Source of the DNA: Microtetraspora glauca
Lineage (GTDB): Bacteria; Actinomycetota; Actinomycetes; Streptosporangiales; Streptosporangiaceae
Direction of reading: 5' to 3'
DNA length: 64,000 nucleotides
Assembly (NCBI GenBank): GCA_001570385.1
Contig: BBYL01000012.1
Coordinates: forward strand, 186,001 to 250,000
Shown: piece after piece, positions 19,708 through 28,470 of the stretch
Layout of the letters: every line of letters starts with the position of its first letter
Numbering within the stretch: the first letter of the stretch is position 1
Translations under genes and position numbers: made by a program
Notes under the pieces: generated by a model
Database searches by the model: none
Told to the model about the DNA's origin: nothing
Seen by the model: only the letters and a program-made list of their open reading frames with translations

Positions 19708-22701
19708 TCAGGCCCACAACTGAACGGTAACGATCTCGAAGGGGCGCAGCGGGAGCCGTACCGAGCCCGCTGAGACCTCGAGCGGGGCGGCGGGAGAGCC
19801 GAGCGCGTCGGCGAGACGCGCGGCGGTGAAACTTCCGTGGACGACGGCCTCGGTCGCCACCGGATGCTCGGCGACCAGGCGCATCTCCAGCCGGCCGTCC
19901 CTCTCCCGGAGTGCGGCCATCACCACGCCGTCGCCCGACACCGTGGGTGCCCGCCCCGCGAGCACCGCCGACCCGGCCAGGTCACCGGTCCCGGCGGCGG
20001 TGACGGTCCCGGATCCGGGTACGGCGAGCAGATCATGGCGATACTCCTCGGCCAGGCGCACCAGCCCCACCTCCTCCCAGCCGCCGGCGTAGGGCAGGAC
20101 CGCGAACCGCACCGAGAACGGCCCCTGGCACTGGGCGGCCGGCGTCGCGAGCTGCGGCCCGGCCGGTTCGTCCCGATAGGGGTTCCGGTTCCGCGACAGG
20201 TAGCCGACCGATCTCATCAGCGTGAGCGCCAGTTCCCCGGGCTCGTGCGCGCCTCCGGCTCGCCCGGCCGCCGGGCCCAGGACATCGACGCCGCCAGAGG
20301 AGCCGCCGGAGTCTCCAGGGTCGCCCGGGATCAGTTCGTATTCGGTGACGTGGTCGAGCAGCACCGCCAGGCCGCCGGCCGCCACGAACCCCTCCGCCGG
20401 GAAAGTCGGGATCGGCCGCTCGCCCCCGCTGACCTCGGCGCCGGTTCGCGAGCCGGTTGCCGTGCGGTCCTCCGTGTGGCCGCCGTTCGTACGACGGCCT
20501 TCCGGGGCCGTGCCACGCCGTACGACCGCGAACTGGCCCTCCGCGAACGACTCGGCCGCCGGGCGGGCGAGCGGCGCGTGCCACCGGAGGCGGTGGTCGC
20601 GGCACCGCACGTCCAGGTCGATCGCGCACCGGACGAACGGCTCGCCCGCGCGCAGCTCCACCCGGGTCGTGACCACCGTGCCAGAAGTGACCACCGTGAC
20701 CATCGTGTCCGAAGTGGCGGTCGTGTCGGCAATGTTCATTGAGCCGGGGGCGTTCACCGTGCCGGCGGTGTTCATCGTGCCGGTGCTGTTTCCCTTGCCC
20801 GGCGTGGCCTCCTGGGGGACGTCGTCCTCTGACGACCCGTCCCAGCCGGTCGGCGCGCCGTCGGCGGGCCATTCGTAGGAGCGGGAGACCTCCAGTACGG
20901 ACACGAGCGGCCCGCGGCAGATCTCCTCGACCTTGACGTACGCGGGCCGGTCCACGATCCGGTCTTCCGGAGGGGGCGCGTAGTTATAGGTGTCCCCGAT
21001 GTCTCCGCCGTGCGAGATCCGGCCGACGCCGTGCACCTCCGTGCCGTCCCGGCCGCGCAACGACAGCGTGCCGTCCTCGGCGACGGTCACGCGCAGCAGC
21101 CCATTGTCCAAAGTGCCCTCGGGGGCGGCGAGCGCGGCCGCCGCCTCCGGAGTGCGGGTGAGCGCGACGTGCCCTCCCGCGCCGGGTTCGGCGGTGAGGA
21201 CGGAGCGGCCCAGCGGCGGGACGGTGACCTGCGCCGCGACGGTGACGACCGGTTCGGCGAGCGTCAGGACCCGCCACGGTCCCGGACCGGCCCCGAGGAT
21301 GGCGCGGCGCAGATCCTCGTAGGCGTAGCCGCCCGACGCGTGCCTGCTCACCGTGATCGTGAACACGCCGTCCCCGGTCTCCCAGGAGACGATCTCCTGC
21401 CCGAACAGCTCCCGCTCGTGGACCCGGCCGAGGAGCTGGGAGAGGTCGTCCATGACCGTCTCGTCGAGCAGCGTGGGGGCGTGTTCCAGTCGCTGGACCG
21501 CCACGGTCCCGCCTGACGCGTCCGTCAGCCGGGCGCGGTGCTCCGGCAGGTCGGCGAGCACGAGCGCGGTCCGCTCGAACGGCGACGGGTTGACCACGAC
21601 CAGCGCGCCGCGCGGCACGTGGGCGGCCAGTGTGGCGCTCACCAGGTCCACCACCGCCTGGCCGATCTGTTCCGCCTCCGCTATCCGCGCCGCGACCTGC
21701 TGGGCGGTCTCGTCCGCGCCGCAACCGGTGACGGAGTCGTGCCCGGAGCAGGCGATCAGCCGCCGCCACGCCAGGTCGAGCAGCCGGGCGGAGGCCGTAC
21801 GGTCGGCCAGCCAGAGCGTGGACAGCGGCTCGGCGTACCGGATGACGGCGCGCTCCGCGCGCGCCATCGCCTGCTTGAGAGGGACGCGGGCGGAGACGAC
21901 ACCGGGCAGGATGTTGGCCCGGGCGTGCGACCGCAGCTCGCCGCGGACCTCCGGCAGGTCCGAGGGAACCCCGGCCAGGTCCAGGTACTCCTCGAGGGTG
22001 GCGACGCGCAGACCGTGCCCGGTGATCTCGGCCGCCGGAGCCGAGTGGTCCGCGCCGTACATCGCCAGCATGGGACCGTCCGGGCGCCACGGGCGCATGG
22101 AGGCGGCGAAGGCGGAGACACGGTCGGCGAGCCCTTCGGCCGGGCCGCTGAACAGGGCGACCGCGTTGCCGTACCCGCCGGGCAGATAGCGGGTGACGAC
22201 GGTGGTGCCGTCGGCGCCCGTCCAGGCGAACGCGTCCCGGCCGACCGACTCGGGCACCCCGCGCCACAGGCACGCCCGCCCGAGTCCGGCGAGTGAGAGG
22301 ATCTGCGGCATCTGAGCGCAGTGCCCGAACTGGTCCGGCAGGTAGCCCACCCGCATGGCACCGCCGAGGGCGGCCGCGCCGCGCATGCCGTACTCCAGGT
22401 TGCGGATCAGCGTCTCGCCCGAGCAGAGGAACTCGTCGGCGAGGATCATCCAGGGACCGACGGCGAGCGTGCCCGCCTCGACGAACCTCCTCACGTCCTC
22501 CCGCCTCTCCGGGCGGATCTCGAGGTAGTCCTCGACCGCGGCCAGCTGCCCGTCCATGGTGAAGCGGTAGAGCGGGTCGGCCGACATGATGTCGAGGACC
22601 TCGTCCAGCATGCGGACGAGCCCCATGCGGAACCGGTGGAAGGGGAGGTACCACTCGCGGTCCCAGTGCGTGTGCGGGACGACGACGATCTCAGGGTGCA
22701 C
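19708..22701 (-). CDS. Alpha-mannosidase-like glycoside hydrolase family 38
   Basis: Large cytoplasmic glycosidase of 997 residues, the last gene of the sugar operon. The N-terminal catalytic domain has the zinc motif HTHWDREWYLPF (residues 10-21), GYLPDQFGHCAQMPQIL and the nucleophile region AMYGADHSAP. The helical middle has WLADRTASARLLDLAWRRL and HDSVTGCG. The C-terminal beta domain is interrupted by low-complexity inserts, including a Thr/Asn/Met-rich run near residues 634-674 that is not typical of the family. No signal peptide is seen, consistent with hydrolysis of imported alpha-mannosides; cleavage of other alpha-linked sugars cannot be excluded. It starts at GTG, nine bases after the oxidoreductase stop. 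Confidence 0.92.
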   Translation of the reverse strand: MHPEIVVVPHTHWDREWYLPFHRFRMGLVRMLDEVLDIMSADPLYRFTMDGQLAAVEDYLEIRPERREDVRRFVEAGTLAVGPWMILADEFLCSGETLIRNLEYGMRGAAALGGAMRVGYLPDQFGHCAQMPQILSLAGLGRACLWRGVPESVGRDAFAWTGADGTTVVTRYLPGGYGNAVALFSGPAEGLADRVSAFAASMRPWRPDGPMLAMYGADHSAPAAEITGHGLRVATLEEYLDLAGVPSDLPEVRGELRSHARANILPGVVSARVPLKQAMARAERAVIRYAEPLSTLWLADRTASARLLDLAWRRLIACSGHDSVTGCGADETAQQVAARIAEAEQIGQAVVDLVSATLAAHVPRGALVVVNPSPFERTALVLADLPEHRARLTDASGGTVAVQRLEHAPTLLDETVMDDLSQLLGRVHERELFGQEIVSWETGDGVFTITVSRHASGGYAYEDLRRAILGAGPGPWRVLTLAEPVVTVAAQVTVPPLGRSVLTAEPGAGGHVALTRTPEAAAALAAPEGTLDNGLLRVTVAEDGTLSLRGRDGTEVHGVGRISHGGDIGDTYNYAPPPEDRIVDRPAYVKVEEICRGPLVSVLEVSRSYEWPADGAPTGWDGSSEDDVPQEATPGKGNSTGTMNTAGTVNAPGSMNIADTTATSDTMVTVVTSGTVVTTRVELRAGEPFVRCAIDLDVRCRDHRLRWHAPLARPAAESFAEGQFAVVRRGTAPEGRRTNGGHTEDRTATGSRTGAEVSGGERPIPTFPAEGFVAAGGLAVLLDHVTEYELIPGDPGDSGGSSGGVDVLGPAAGRAGGAHEPGELALTLMRSVGYLSRNRNPYRDEPAGPQLATPAAQCQGPFSVRFAVLPYAGGWEEVGLVRLAEEYRHDLLAVPGSGTVTAAGTGDLAGSAVLAGRAPTVSGDGVVMAALRERDGRLEMRLVAEHPVATEAVVHGSFTAARLADALGSPAAPLEVSAGSVRLPLRPFEIVTVQLWA

Positions 22702-22710
22702 GCGTGCTCC

Positions 22711-23859
22711 TCAGGGGGTTGCGTCCGGGGGACCGGTGGCGGGCGAGGCGTCCGGGGACGCGGCCGGGGAGGCGGCCTCGCCGCCGATCGGCAGGCCCGC
22801 GGACTCGGCGTGGCGCCGGATGATCCGCTGCGCCGTGACGATATCGCTCAGCGCGCCGTCCCGTCCGGTGAGCGGGGGTTCGTCCTGGGTGGCGAACCGG
22901 TGGAAGGCGACGAGCTGTCGTTCGAAGGCCTCCGCGACGTCCCGGAAGACGATCTTCCGCTCGGTGGTCCCGAGACGGGTCACCGAGGTGAGCGTCGTGG
23001 GCGTGTTCATCAGATAGGGGGACGGGAAGTCGAGTTCGAGCGAGCCGTGCTCGTGGTGGATCGTCACCCGCTCCTGGTAGGCGGGGTATCCCGCCAGGTA
23101 GTGCCACCGCAGGCCGTACCTGCCGGTGGCCAGGTCGCCGCTCGCCTCGATCGAGGGCGGGAAGACGTCGCCGGGCCAGACGGCGACGTGGTCCACGGTG
23201 CCGGGCGGCCCGGTGAACATCCGCATCAGCGACAGGTCGTGGCAGAGGCTGCCCAGCACGACCTGGGAGTAGAGCCGGCGCAGTCGTGGCGGCGCGTCCG
23301 CGCCCAGCGCCGTCGTGAGCGCCTCCTCGTCCGCCTCCAGGTACGGCGCGAGCGCCTCGGGCGTGGGGTGTGACGCCCGCGCCTTGGCGAAGAGGAGCTG
23401 GGACTCGGTGGACGGGTGCAGCACGGTCACGTCCAGATGCCGTACCGCCTCCGGGCCTCCGGCCTCGTGGAGGGCCTCGACCATCCGCTGGGTGGCCGGG
23501 TCGTACTGCTTCATGTAGCCCACCATCAGGCGGGCGTCGCCCGGGATCCCGGCCAGCTCGGCCCGGCTGTAGGCGAGGGGCTTCTCGCACAGCACCCAGT
23601 GGCCGTGGTCGAGCGCGGCCCGGACCAGCGGCGCGTGCGACCCCGGGGTGAGCACGATCAGCGCGTCGAAGCCGCCCTTCCCGAGCATGGCCATGGGGTC
23701 GTCGAACGCGGCCACGCCCAGCTCTCCGCCGATCTTCGCGGCGTGGGCGTCGTCCAGGTCGCAGACGGCGCTGAGCTCGAAGAGGTCCCTGCGGCGGGCC
23801 AGCAGCGGCAGGTACATCACCTGCGCGGCGATCCCCAGCCCCACGATGGCGACCTTCAT
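22711..23859 (-). CDS. Gfo/Idh/MocA-family NAD(P)-dependent oxidoreductase
   Basis: Dehydrogenase-like protein of 382 residues with an N-terminal Rossmann fold (VAIVGLGIAAQVMYLP), the catalytic-site motif EKPLAYSR and the sheet domain around VGYMKQYDPATQRM. Family members oxidise or epimerise sugars and sugar acids. In this operon it probably processes the imported or released monosaccharide. A few GH109-type members hydrolyse glycosides by an NAD mechanism, so that alternative stands. The C-terminal 25 residues are Ala/Pro-rich and disordered. It lies directly upstream of the mannosidase gene. Confidence 0.88.
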   Translation of the reverse strand: MKVAIVGLGIAAQVMYLPLLARRRDLFELSAVCDLDDAHAAKIGGELGVAAFDDPMAMLGKGGFDALIVLTPGSHAPLVRAALDHGHWVLCEKPLAYSRAELAGIPGDARLMVGYMKQYDPATQRMVEALHEAGGPEAVRHLDVTVLHPSTESQLLFAKARASHPTPEALAPYLEADEEALTTALGADAPPRLRRLYSQVVLGSLCHDLSLMRMFTGPPGTVDHVAVWPGDVFPPSIEASGDLATGRYGLRWHYLAGYPAYQERVTIHHEHGSLELDFPSPYLMNTPTTLTSVTRLGTTERKIVFRDVAEAFERQLVAFHRFATQDEPPLTGRDGALSDIVTAQRIIRRHAESAGLPIGGEAASPAASPDASPATGPPDATP

Positions 23860-24091
23860 GGCTTCCCCCAATCACTTTGGGCCTGATCACCCGGAAACGT
23901 GCGCGGATGAGCATGCTGCCCCGGTTCGTGACCAGGTACAGATTCCCTGTGAAGCGCCCCGACATGCGACGACGCGGTCCGCGGTCTGACAGGCGGGCGT
24001 CACGTGCGCAGGGCCGCCGCGTGCAGGGCCGTCGCATGCAGAGCCATCGCGTACGGAGTCATCGCGTACGGAGTCATCGCGTTCAGCGCCG
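23860..24091. other. Spacer within the sugar operon, no gene seen
   Basis: This 232-base gap between the metallohydrolase and the oxidoreductase carries most of a seven-unit 15-base tandem repeat (24001-24105). The rest (23860-24000) is non-coding on inspection. It is unusually long for an operon whose other junctions mostly overlap by four bases. Confidence 0.5.
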
Positions 24092-24105
24092 TCACGTGCA
24101 CAGGG
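24001..24105. repeat. Seven 15-base tandem repeats at the 3' end of the metallohydrolase gene
   Basis: Seven contiguous 15-base units start at 24001, 24016, 24031, 24046, 24061, 24076 and 24091. The fourth and fifth are identical (ATCGCGTACGGAGTC) and the others are diverged. The array runs across the stop codon of the minus-strand gene (24092). Confidence 0.8.
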
Positions 24106-25321
24106 CCATCACCTCGTTCCTCGGCGTCTCCAGCCGGTGCGCGCCCGGCCTGGCGGGGAACGCGGCCCGGTCGCCCCGCACGACGGCACGGGTCTCGGGC
24201 CCCCACAGGACCAGGCCGTCCGCCCCGATCGCGACGAACTCGTCCCCGTGGCGCAGCAGGAGCGGGCCGTCCGGGGAGGCGGACACGGCGGTACGGCCGT
24301 CGGCGAGCGCGGCGATGATGCCCGCCGTCCCGGCGGCGGGATCGGCGAGCACCCAGGTGGTCGGCGCTCCGGGCGGATGCCCCTCCTCCGGCCGGTGGTA
24401 GTCGCTGCCGCCGACCACGACGAGGTCGTCCGCCCACGCCTGGCCCCAGGCGAGCGGGGCGCCCCAGGTGCGGTCCCACCAGCTCCAGTGCCACAGCTCG
24501 GCGATCCTCGGCCGGTCCGGCGCCATCGGATGCCGCCACGAGCAGTCACCGGCGACCGGATGGTTGATCGACAGGACCCCGCCCCGATCCCGTACGGCCT
24601 TCGCCCACTCGTCCGGCCCCTTGCGGAAGTCCACCCAGCCGACGTCGCCGAACGCGTTGGCGTGGCCGAGATCCGTGGTCACCTCCTGCCCGGGGAGGAG
24701 CAGGATGCCCGCCAGTGCGGAGGCCGAGGAGAGTTCCGCGTGGTGGCTGACGGTGTTGTGGTCGGTGACCGCGAGGAAGTCGAGCCCGCAGTCGGCGGCG
24801 AGGCAGGCCAGTTCATGGACGCCGAGCGAGCCGTCGGAGTGCGTCGTGTGCGCGTGCAGGTCGCCGGCGAGCCAGCGCAGCCCCTCGAGCGCGGGTGCGC
24901 CGCGCCGGGAGGCGGCCGGTTCCCGGTGTTGGGCGCGCGGCGCCCGCACGCCTCTGGCCGGATGGTCGCGGGGCACCGCCGGAGGCCGCCGGTGCGCGAT
25001 CACCGTGATCTTGTACGGCAGGCCCTCGTCGGGGATCCGGTAGAGCCCGACGAGCACCAGCCAGACGCCCGGCTCGATCTCACCGGGAAGGTAGCCCGGG
25101 GTGGCCCAGTCCGCGGTGACGGTGTACTCCGACCGCGCCCCGCCCGACCAGCCCCGGAAGCCGCGTGGCCCGGCACAGCCGAGATCGAGGGTTCCGGCGG
25201 AGCGGTCGTAGGAGAGCCGGACCGTCACGGCGGCGGTTCCCGGAGGCAGCTCGACGGGCACCTCGCGGACCGGGCCGGAGATCCGGTCGGCGAGCGTCCA
25301 CACGCCCTTGATCGTCGTCAT
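24092..25321 (-). CDS. CehA/McbA-family PHP-domain metallohydrolase
   Basis: A 409-residue protein with an N-terminal beta-sandwich (about 1-140) and a C-terminal PHP-type metal-dependent hydrolase domain. Metal motifs are GDLHAHTTHSDG, VTDHNTVSHHAEL, PGQEVTT, INHPVAG and GGSDYHRP. Named relatives hydrolyse carbaryl esters, but most act as phosphoesterases or are uncharacterised. Here it may remove a phosphate or other ester from the imported glycan, which is inference from the operon. Its ATG overlaps the stop of the ATPase gene (ATGA). The 3' end runs into a 15-base repeat array, so its C-terminus may have been altered. Confidence 0.85.
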   Translation of the reverse strand: MTTIKGVWTLADRISGPVREVPVELPPGTAAVTVRLSYDRSAGTLDLGCAGPRGFRGWSGGARSEYTVTADWATPGYLPGEIEPGVWLVLVGLYRIPDEGLPYKITVIAHRRPPAVPRDHPARGVRAPRAQHREPAASRRGAPALEGLRWLAGDLHAHTTHSDGSLGVHELACLAADCGLDFLAVTDHNTVSHHAELSSASALAGILLLPGQEVTTDLGHANAFGDVGWVDFRKGPDEWAKAVRDRGGVLSINHPVAGDCSWRHPMAPDRPRIAELWHWSWWDRTWGAPLAWGQAWADDLVVVGGSDYHRPEEGHPPGAPTTWVLADPAAGTAGIIAALADGRTAVSASPDGPLLLRHGDEFVAIGADGLVLWGPETRAVVRGDRAAFPARPGAHRLETPRNEVMALCT

Positions 25322-26388
25322 CGGGCGCCGTCCGCCGGGAGGGGCGAAACGAGCCGGTCGTCGCGGTAGACGAGCGCGCGGCCCGGCCGGGGGACCGCCC
25401 ACGCCGCCGTGCCCGGGGCGGGCTCCTCCCCTTCGGGGACGACGGCCTGGATGAGGTGGTCTCCGGATTCGAGGGTGACGAGATGGGCCGTTCCGAGGTT
25501 CTCCACGACCGCTACCTTCCCCGTGAAGGCGTCATCCCTCGGCGATAGCGACAGATCCGTATATTCGGGCCGCAGGCCGTACACGATCGGGCCGTCGGAG
25601 ACGCCGGCGGGCAGGGGGAGGACCGCCCCGGCGACCCGCAGAGCGCCGTCCCCCGCGACTCCGGGCAGCAGGTTCATGGGCGTGGAACCGATGAAGGAGG
25701 CCGTGAACGTGTTCGCCGGCCTCCGGAAGATCTCCGACGGGGTGCCGACCTGCATGAAACGGCCCGCCGACATGACCGCGATCCGGTCGGCGAGCGCCAG
25801 GGCCTCGCCCTGGTCGTGCGTCACGAACACGGTGGTCACCGCGAGTTCGCGCTGCAGCCGTTTGAGGAACGTCCGGGCCTCCAGGCGGAGCCGGGCGTCG
25901 AGGTTGGACAGCGGCTCGTCGAAGAGGAAGACCTTCGGATGGCAGGCGACGGCCCGGGCCAGGGCGACCCGCTGCTGCTGCCCGCCGGAGAGCTGGCCGG
26001 GCCGGCGGGCGAGCAGGTCGGACAGGCTGAGCAGGGACGCGGTCTCGGCCGCCTTGGCCTCGCGCCGGGCTCGGGGGACCTTCTTGATCCGCAACGGGTA
26101 GGCGATGTTGGCCGTGACGTCCATGTGGGGGAAGAGCGCGTAGTCCTGGAACACCATGGCGACGTCCCGCCGCCCGGGAGGAACGGACGTCACGTCGACC
26201 CCGCCGATCCCGATATTTCCGGATGTAGGGGTTTCCAGGCCCGCGATCGTCCGCAGCAGCGTCGTCTTCCCGCACCCGGACGGCCCGAGCAACGCGAAGA
26301 ACTCGCCGTCGGCGATCTCCAGATCGAGCCCGTCGAGCGCCCTCACCCCGCCGGGGAACTCCTTGGTCAGCCCGCCTAACACGATCAC
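25318..26388 (-). CDS. Carbohydrate ABC transporter ATP-binding protein (MalK/UgpC type)
   Basis: ATPase of the sugar importer, 356 residues. It has Walker A GPSGCGKTT, Q-loop FQDYALFPHM, signature LSGGQQQRVALARA, Walker B VFLFDEPLSNLD, H-loop VTHDQGEA, and the C-terminal TOBE regulatory domain typical of carbohydrate importers. Its GTG overlaps the stop of the second permease (GTGA), and its own stop overlaps the metallohydrolase ATG. Many actinomycetes share one MsiK ATPase among sugar importers; this operon carries its own. Confidence 0.94.
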   Translation of the reverse strand: MIVLGGLTKEFPGGVRALDGLDLEIADGEFFALLGPSGCGKTTLLRTIAGLETPTSGNIGIGGVDVTSVPPGRRDVAMVFQDYALFPHMDVTANIAYPLRIKKVPRARREAKAAETASLLSLSDLLARRPGQLSGGQQQRVALARAVACHPKVFLFDEPLSNLDARLRLEARTFLKRLQRELAVTTVFVTHDQGEALALADRIAVMSAGRFMQVGTPSEIFRRPANTFTASFIGSTPMNLLPGVAGDGALRVAGAVLPLPAGVSDGPIVYGLRPEYTDLSLSPRDDAFTGKVAVVENLGTAHLVTLESGDHLIQAVVPEGEEPAPGTAAWAVPRPGRALVYRDDRLVSPLPADGAR

Positions 26389-27212
26389 CTCTTGATCCCT
26401 CCGTGGAAGCGGAAGCCGTACCTGCGGCTGACGAACACGTACATCACCACCACCGGCAGCGAATAGAGCAGCGAGAACGTCGAGATCAGGTCGAGCCGCG
26501 GCGCGCCGCCCTCCGTGTACAGCGTGTAGAGGATGACCGCCCCCGGCGCCTTGTCCGGGTCGCGGAGCAGGATGAACGGCTGCAGGAAGCCGCCCCACAC
26601 GTTGGCCACCGCCCACACCGCGATCGTCGCCAGGCCCGGCCGTACCAGCGGGATCACGACATGCCGCAGAATCTGCAGCGGCGACGCGCCGAACACCCGC
26701 GCCGACTCCTCGTACGACGTCGGCGTGCCGTCCATGAAGTCCTTCATGATGAAGATCGCCGCGGGCAGCAGCCCGCCGGACATCGTCAGCACCACACCCA
26801 GATGAGTGTCGATCAGGTTCAACCGGGTCGCCAGCTCGAACAGCGGAACCATCGCCGCCGTCCCCGTCACGACCGACGACAGCAGGAGCAGCACGTACAG
26901 CAGCGCGTCCCGGCCCGGCACCCGCACCCTGGACAGCGCGTACGCCGCCAGAGCCGCGAGCGTCACGACCAGCGCCGCGCTTCCCCCCGCCTGGATCAGC
27001 GAGTTCCGCAACGACGTCAGGGCGTACGGATTGCCGAGCAGCGCCCGGAAGTTCCGGAGCGTGAAATCCGGCACCGACATCGCGATCCCCGGATGGCCGT
27101 CGAACGGAGCCGTGGCCAGCCACAGCAACGGCAGCGCGAAGAACCCCAGCACCAGCGCCAGGAACGTCGCCCGGCCGAGCACCCCCAACGCATGCCGTCC
27201 CGCGCCGTTCAT
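26385..27212 (-). CDS. Carbohydrate ABC transporter permease (MalG type)
   Basis: Inner-membrane permease of 275 residues with six predicted helices and the EAA loop SYEESARVFGASPLQILRHV that contacts the ATPase. It begins with a short cytoplasmic segment (MNGAGRHALGVLGRA) and ends RYGFRFHGGIKR, the usual MalG-like C-terminus. Its partner permease lies upstream but is separated by 205 bases that contain a 24-base tandem repeat. Such pairs are normally nearly contiguous. Confidence 0.93.
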   Translation of the reverse strand: MNGAGRHALGVLGRATFLALVLGFFALPLLWLATAPFDGHPGIAMSVPDFTLRNFRALLGNPYALTSLRNSLIQAGGSAALVVTLAALAAYALSRVRVPGRDALLYVLLLLSSVVTGTAAMVPLFELATRLNLIDTHLGVVLTMSGGLLPAAIFIMKDFMDGTPTSYEESARVFGASPLQILRHVVIPLVRPGLATIAVWAVANVWGGFLQPFILLRDPDKAPGAVILYTLYTEGGAPRLDLISTFSLLYSLPVVVMYVFVSRRYGFRFHGGIKR

Positions 27213-27332
27213 CGGCCCGCTCCGCTCAGTACCCGTCGGCCCGCTCCGCCCGGTGCCCGTCGGCCCGCTCCGCCCGGTGTCCGTCGGCCCGCTCCGCCCG
27301 GTGTCCGTCGGCTCGCTCCGCCCGCTGGGCCG
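27213..27332. repeat. Five 24-base tandem repeats between the two permease genes
   Basis: Units begin at 27213, 27237, 27261, 27285 and 27309 and share the core CGGCCCGCTCCGCCCG. Units 3 and 4 are identical and unit 5 decays after about 16 bases. The array starts at the base after the downstream permease's start codon. No ORF in this spacer (27213-27417) is convincing. Confidence 0.85.
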
Positions 27333-27417
27333 CGGGCGCCCTCGCGGCGGTGTGCTTCGGTCGTCACGTCCTCGCCCGTTCCTCGCCGCGGGCGTTCACC
27401 GCCGTGCTCTCCGCGCG

Positions 27418-28320
27418 TCACGGCGCCGCCACCTCCCGCCGGGCGTCCTCGCGGCGGGTGCGGAGGAGACGCAGATACACGAAGGCCACGACCAGATTGA
27501 TGATCAGAACGAGGAACGAGATCGCCGCTCCGAAACCGAGGCGCCCCCCGCTCAACGCCACGTTGTAGATGTAGATCGGCAGGATCTCCGAACGACCCTC
27601 CGGCCCCCCGGCCGTGATCTGGAACGCGGAGAAGTCGTTGAACGTCCAGAGACTGATCAGCAGCAGGTTCGTCAGGACATGCCCCTTGATCCGCGGCACC
27701 ACCACATCCCTGAGCTGCTGGAACGTGGACGCCCCCGCCAGACGTGCCGTCTCCAGATGGGAGGGCGGCACGTTCGCGAGCGCCGCGCCGTACAGCATCA
27801 TCGAGAACGCCGTCCCACGCCACACGTTGAAGACGATGATCGACGGCATCGGATGGTCGAGCAGCCACGCCAGCCCCGGCGTGTGCAGCAACGCGTTCAA
27901 CGTGCCCTCGTCCCGATCGAGCAACGCGATCCACAGGAACGCCACGACCGACGACGGCAGGATCCACGCGAGCAGCACCAGCCCCTCGGTGACCCGCTTC
28001 ACCGGCCCCCGCCGGTCCCGCAGCACCCAGGCGATCGAGAACCCCAGCCCCGCCTGCCCGATCACCGCCGAACCCAGCACGTACTGCGCCGTCAACCACA
28101 ACGACCCTCGGAAGCGCTCGTCGCCCAGCGCAGCGGTGTAGTTGTCCAGCCCCACCACCCGCGGCTCCGCCGCCTCCAACCCCGTCAGCCGATAGTCCGT
28201 CAGCCCCAGATAGATCGTCCACAGCGCCGGGAAGACCAGGAACACCCCGATCAGCACCAGGGCGGGCAGTACGAACCCCACCGCACGCCCCCGGCCCAGC
28301 CCCGCCGCGTCGGTGCTCAT
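27418..28320 (-). CDS. Carbohydrate ABC transporter permease (MalF type)
   Basis: Permease of 300 residues with six predicted helices, starting with GFVLPALVLIGVFLVFPALW and including GLTDYRL, typical of MalF-like subunits. The EAA loop is HLETARLAGASTFQQLRDVV. It is encoded between the binding-protein gene (150-base gap) and the second permease. It should form the translocation pore with that permease. Confidence 0.93.
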   Translation of the reverse strand: MSTDAAGLGRGRAVGFVLPALVLIGVFLVFPALWTIYLGLTDYRLTGLEAAEPRVVGLDNYTAALGDERFRGSLWLTAQYVLGSAVIGQAGLGFSIAWVLRDRRGPVKRVTEGLVLLAWILPSSVVAFLWIALLDRDEGTLNALLHTPGLAWLLDHPMPSIIVFNVWRGTAFSMMLYGAALANVPPSHLETARLAGASTFQQLRDVVVPRIKGHVLTNLLLISLWTFNDFSAFQITAGGPEGRSEILPIYIYNVALSGGRLGFGAAISFLVLIINLVVAFVYLRLLRTRREDARREVAAP

Positions 28321-28470
28321 GCGCTCACTCCGCTCGCGGGCCCAGGGCGCCCCTTGAGGCGGCTCGTGCCCTTCTCGCTCGGGGTCGCTCGTTCCCCGCC
28401 TCCCGCTCGCCCGGCGGTTACTTCCCCGCCGCGCCCTTCGCGGCTCAATGGCTCGCTCCGCTTCGCGGGA
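28321..28470. repeat. Spacer with GCTCGCTCCGC-type extragenic elements
   Basis: Two copies of a degenerate motif resembling GCTCGCTCCGCtTCGCGGG occur near 28325 and 28450. Related copies lie near 27310 and 31741, and in reverse orientation near 728. No gene is seen here. Confidence 0.4.
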
